Positions 61,240 to 64,000 of a DNA stretch of 64,000 nt are shown one piece after another. This DNA comes from Clostridia bacterium. GTDB taxonomy: Bacteria; Bacillota; Clostridia; Christensenellales; Aristaeellaceae. The position numbers were made by a program, and so were the translations under genes. The first letter of the stretch is position 1; each line of letters begins with the position of its first letter. The notes below the pieces were generated by a model. That model was not told where the DNA came from, did not search any database, and saw nothing but the letters and a program-made list of their open reading frames with translations. The stretch is taken from positions 62,001 through 126,000 of the forward strand of contig JAFRQX010000033.1 in assembly GCA_017428385.1 (NCBI GenBank). The letters run 5' to 3'.

Positions 61240-62490
61240 TCATAAGTCTGTGGGAGTAGCCGGAGAATCGCCTTTCAGGGTGTGGTAGACGGAGTCGAAG
61301 CATGTTTTGATTTTGTAGTTGGTGGTCAGCAGGCAGCCGTAGGGGCTGTTCAGGTTATAGACATAATTGCCTTTCATAACGGCAGGAGCATCCACCAGAC
61401 CCCAGATGCAAACGGCGGTCAGCGGCGCGTTCTCTTCCGTGTTGGCCTTCATGAAGACGTCGCTGAACAGCTTTGAATAGAAAGCGTCATGTTCCGCAAC
61501 CTTGGTCTTGTCAAAGTTACGGACAGCCATTTCCGTCAGCTGTACTTCCATACCCAGGGACGCGTAGGTTTCGATGGATTCCTTCACATTGGTGATGATG
61601 GACGGATCCAGGCAGCCGTCCTGGACACCGTAGCCGCCCATATATCCCTGCATGCCGACACCGTCGATCAGGGAACGGGGATTGCCTTCCTCATCCTTCG
61701 CGTAGGACTGGATGCTTTTCACCAGTGCGCAGGCGGCTTTGCGCTTGGCCGGGAAGAACAGATTATAGTCGTTATAGTACAGTTTGATATCCGCACCGAG
61801 TTTGTCTATGGCATTCCGCGCGCAGAGGAACGCGAACTCGACGTAGTCATCCCCGGCATACTCCAGGAAGCAGTTTTTGTCTCCGTTCCGTTTGGTGCGC
61901 AGATGGCGCAGATCCATCACGCTGTATTCGCCGCCATTATCGCCGATGGCCTCATTGACAACATCCCAGCAGTAGATCACGCCTGGAAATTTCTTTTCAA
62001 AATGGTTGATGACCCGCTCAATATAGCAGGCAAGGCGAGCCCGGATCGTTTCCTTGTCCGCGATGGGTTTTGCCATGTTATAATCTTCATGGAAGAACCA
62101 CTGGGTCATATAGGCGTCCCAGACCAATACATGCCCGCGGACCCGGATGCCGTTCTGCTGCGCCCAGGTAAGCATGGCGTCCGCCCGGGAGTAGCTCATA
62201 CAGGGCATGCCGTCCTTGGCGGATTTCGAAGCGCCTTCGTCCAGCAGGGAATAGGCCTTGGTCTCGTTGCAGCATGTGACGGAATTGAAATGCCGGGCCA
62301 GGAAATTCATGAAGGTCTGGTTCCTCATGTCGTCATAGCTGAAGGCACCGCCAAACTTAAAACCATAAGGTTCGGCCAGCTGCCACATTGGATCATAATC
62401 TTCCGAAACCGTGCCGGCCTCTTCAGCCGGGACAGACAGGGGAATCAGGCAGAAAAGCAGAGACAGGAACAGGGCAAGAAAGCGTTTCAT
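61240..62490 (-). CDS. Secreted GH10 endo-1,4-beta-xylanase
   Basis: A 416-residue secreted enzyme with signal peptide (1-22, ending VPA). The single GH10 catalytic domain has the usual marks: NSVTCCNETKAYSL, VRGHVLVWDAYMTQWF, acid/base Glu180 in WDVVNEA and nucleophile Glu320 in VQLTEMAV, with ICIWGLVDAPA near the end. No carbohydrate-binding module or wall anchor is seen. It cuts xylan chains outside the cell. Its presence points to a plant-polysaccharide habitat. It is downstream of, and co-directed with, the uridine kinase-like gene but separated by a terminator. Confidence 0.94.
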   Translation of the reverse strand: MKRFLALFLSLLFCLIPLSVPAEEAGTVSEDYDPMWQLAEPYGFKFGGAFSYDDMRNQTFMNFLARHFNSVTCCNETKAYSLLDEGASKSAKDGMPCMSYSRADAMLTWAQQNGIRVRGHVLVWDAYMTQWFFHEDYNMAKPIADKETIRARLACYIERVINHFEKKFPGVIYCWDVVNEAIGDNGGEYSVMDLRHLRTKRNGDKNCFLEYAGDDYVEFAFLCARNAIDKLGADIKLYYNDYNLFFPAKRKAACALVKSIQSYAKDEEGNPRSLIDGVGMQGYMGGYGVQDGCLDPSIITNVKESIETYASLGMEVQLTEMAVRNFDKTKVAEHDAFYSKLFSDVFMKANTEENAPLTAVCIWGLVDAPAVMKGNYVYNLNSPYGCLLTTNYKIKTCFDSVYHTLKGDSPATPTDL

Positions 62491-62506
62491 AGGGAAAGTC
62501 TCCTTT

Positions 62507-62540
62507 AGTGAAGAGTGAAGAGTGAAAAAGTGAAAAAGTG
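62507..62540 (-). repeat. A-rich GAAGAGTGAA-type short repeat upstream of the xylanase
   Basis: AGTGAAG/AGTGAAA units follow each other over 34 bases. On the minus strand this gives CACTTTTTCACTTTTTCAC, which also supplies the T tract for the terminator at 62540-62568. Confidence 0.55.
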
Positions 62541-62568
62541 TCTGATATCAGCTATGCTGATATCAGAC
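62526..62568 (-). terminator. Terminator of the uridine kinase-like gene
   Basis: GTCTGATATCAGC pairs exactly with GCTGATATCAGAC (62540-62552 and 62556-62568), followed on the minus strand by CACTTTTTCACTTTTT. It includes the stop codon of the gene. Confidence 0.8.
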
Positions 62569-64000
62569 CTCCTCCATGGTGCAGCCGCCGATGAATTCAC
62601 GCAGCAGGGAGAGCGGCGGAATCTCGCTCAGCACTTCCTCATCCACATCCGGCAGGTAGTTCAGGGCTTTGATCAGCCGACGGGAGAGCAGGTAGTTCGG
62701 GGAATCGGAAGGCACGTCCATGAGCAGCTTGAAGGCATACAGCTTCAGGATCGGCAGCTCATAATGGAGCGCGGTGTTGAACATGCTGTCCGCATTCTCC
62801 TGATAGGTGAAAATGTATTTTTCCTCCGCACGACGAACCCGGGGCCAGAGCTCCAGGGTTGTTTCCGGCGGATAGCCGCGGAACTGATTGTCCCGGACGA
62901 TCCGGCGCAGCAAACGGACGTCTGTGGTGCGGATCCGGTTGTGGTCGTCCAGGTTCAGGCAGGTCAGGGCGCTGGCGAAGACCCGGTATATCTCGTCTGC
63001 GGGGAGCATATCGCAAACCACCGGATTCAGGCCGTGAATGCCTTCCATGATGATGATTTCACCGGGCGCGAGAGCGGTGGGCGGCGTCAGGTAGTCCTTG
63101 ACGCCGGAAGCAAAGTCAAAGTTGGGCATGAAGACTTCCTCGCCGTTCAACAGGCCGGTCAGGGTATCGGAAAGGAGCTTCAGGTCCAGCGCGTCAATGG
63201 AGTCATAATCCTTGGTGCCGTCCAGCTGCAGGGGCATATCGTCCCGATTGACAAAGAAGTCATCCATGGAGATGCGGCGGCAGGAATGACCGTACATCTG
63301 CAGGTGCACACCGAGGCGTCCGGAGAAGGTGGTTTTGCCGCTGGAGGAAGGACCGGCGACCAGGACAATATGTTTGTTCTGCTCGTGAATTTTCCGGGCA
63401 ATATCGTTGATGGCGGATTCATGCAGCGCTTCGTTGACGCGGATGAAATTCCGCAGCTTTTTCTCCTCAATCATCCGGGAAAGGTCCGAGACGTTGGTGA
63501 CGCCCAGAATCTCGCACCATTCCGCACTCTGGCTGAAAACCTCCAGGTGCTTCGGACGGTAGACATAGGGCGCCGCGTGTTCAAAGTCTGAACCGGCGGG
63601 CAGCTGCAGTACGAAGCCGCCGCGAAGCTCGAACATGGTGAAGACCTTCACATAGCCGGTGGAAACGGTCATGGCGCCGTAGAAGTACTCCCACATGCCG
63701 TCGATGCAGTACATGTTGAAATAGGGGGCAGGACGATGCTTCAGCAGGGAAACCTTGTCATCCTGCTGCTCTTCTTCGAAGTACCTGATGGCGTCGTCCT
63801 TTGTCCACCGTTTCTTTTCAAAGACGAGGTCCAGGTCAGTCAGCCGGCGCATCTCATTTTCAATCCGGACAATATCCTGGCGGTGCAGATCCAAGCCGGG
63901 GAGGCGGACAAAAACGCCATAGCCGACGGAATACTCGATCCTTACCCGCTGATAGGGATAAAGGTGGCGGAGCGCCAGCAGCATCACAAAACGCAGGGAG
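62563..64000 (-). CDS. Uridine kinase-like nucleoside kinase (5' end beyond window)
   Basis: At least 478 residues are visible and the frame stays open to base 64000, so the gene continues outside. The first visible part (FVMLLALRHLYPYQRVRIEYS) belongs to an N-terminal TGS/threonyl-tRNA-synthetase-like domain found in this kinase group; the whole family protein is about 550 residues. The kinase half has Walker A GPSSSGKTTFSGRL, RRISMDDFFVNRDD, IIIMEGIHGLNP and DHNRIRTTDVRLLRRIVRDN. It should phosphorylate uridine/cytidine or a related nucleoside with ATP or GTP. An apparent GTG at 63987 is not its true start. Confidence 0.88.
   Translation of the reverse strand, partial: SLRFVMLLALRHLYPYQRVRIEYSVGYGVFVRLPGLDLHRQDIVRIENEMRRLTDLDLVFEKKRWTKDDAIRYFEEEQQDDKVSLLKHRPAPYFNMYCIDGMWEYFYGAMTVSTGYVKVFTMFELRGGFVLQLPAGSDFEHAAPYVYRPKHLEVFSQSAEWCEILGVTNVSDLSRMIEEKKLRNFIRVNEALHESAINDIARKIHEQNKHIVLVAGPSSSGKTTFSGRLGVHLQMYGHSCRRISMDDFFVNRDDMPLQLDGTKDYDSIDALDLKLLSDTLTGLLNGEEVFMPNFDFASGVKDYLTPPTALAPGEIIIMEGIHGLNPVVCDMLPADEIYRVFASALTCLNLDDHNRIRTTDVRLLRRIVRDNQFRGYPPETTLELWPRVRRAEEKYIFTYQENADSMFNTALHYELPILKLYAFKLLMDVPSDSPNYLLSRRLIKALNYLPDVDEEVLSEIPPLSLLREFIGGCTMEEV

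Overview
The window looks like a chromosomal piece of an anaerobic Gram-positive Clostridia (Bacillota), probably from the gut or rumen. Support: T-box, TPP and FMN riboswitches; ECF-type vitamin transporters (ThiT, RibU); ferredoxin-based metabolism (Rnf complex, 2-oxoacid:ferredoxin oxidoreductase); strong AGGAGG ribosome sites; many secreted proteins with Firmicutes-type signal peptides; a YesM/YesN-type two-component system; and a GH10 xylanase. Base composition is moderately GC-rich and fairly even. I see no tRNA, rRNA, CRISPR, transposase, integrase or phage gene.

Layout. 0-5 kb: shikimate genes (aroB, 5' part of aroC), a GT4 glycosyltransferase, a VanZ-glyoxalase fusion and a zinc phospholipase C-like protein. 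5-17 kb: a VanY-type peptidase, then a three-part sensor (sugar-binding lipoprotein, LytS/YesM kinase, YesN regulator) beside a galactofuranose-type ABC importer (YtfQ-R-T-YjfF) and a LacI repressor. 17-19 kb: thiamine genes (TPP riboswitch-thiT, divergent thiamine pyrophosphokinase). 19-29 kb: a T-box-controlled sodium symporter, two DUF3048 paralogues, a second two-component system with a GerMN lipoprotein, and an HtrA protease. 29-38 kb: prs, a secreted leucine-rich protein, a PdaC-like deacetylase, a LacI-sensor/GGDEF fusion, secreted envelope proteins and a divergent Lgt homologue.

38-52.5 kb is the most striking part. It holds a full Rnf complex (C, fused D-G, E, A, B), followed 13 bases later by a 1144-residue protein. 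That protein joins six FMN-binding domains to a pentaheme NrfA-type nitrite reductase. Next come the two System II cytochrome c assembly proteins (ResB, CcsA), an SGNH esterase, and a four-subunit 2-oxoacid:ferredoxin oxidoreductase with its own strong promoter. Read together, they suggest a quinone-free chain: 2-oxoacid to ferredoxin to Rnf (ion pumping and transfer of electrons across the membrane) to a covalent-flavin wire to NrfA. The downstream FMN riboswitch and riboflavin transporter would fit a high flavin demand.

52.5-64 kb: a second leucine-rich secreted protein, gpmI, pseudouridine breakdown (psuK, psuG), an esterase, ribU, rqcH, the xylanase and a uridine kinase-like gene cut by the window end.
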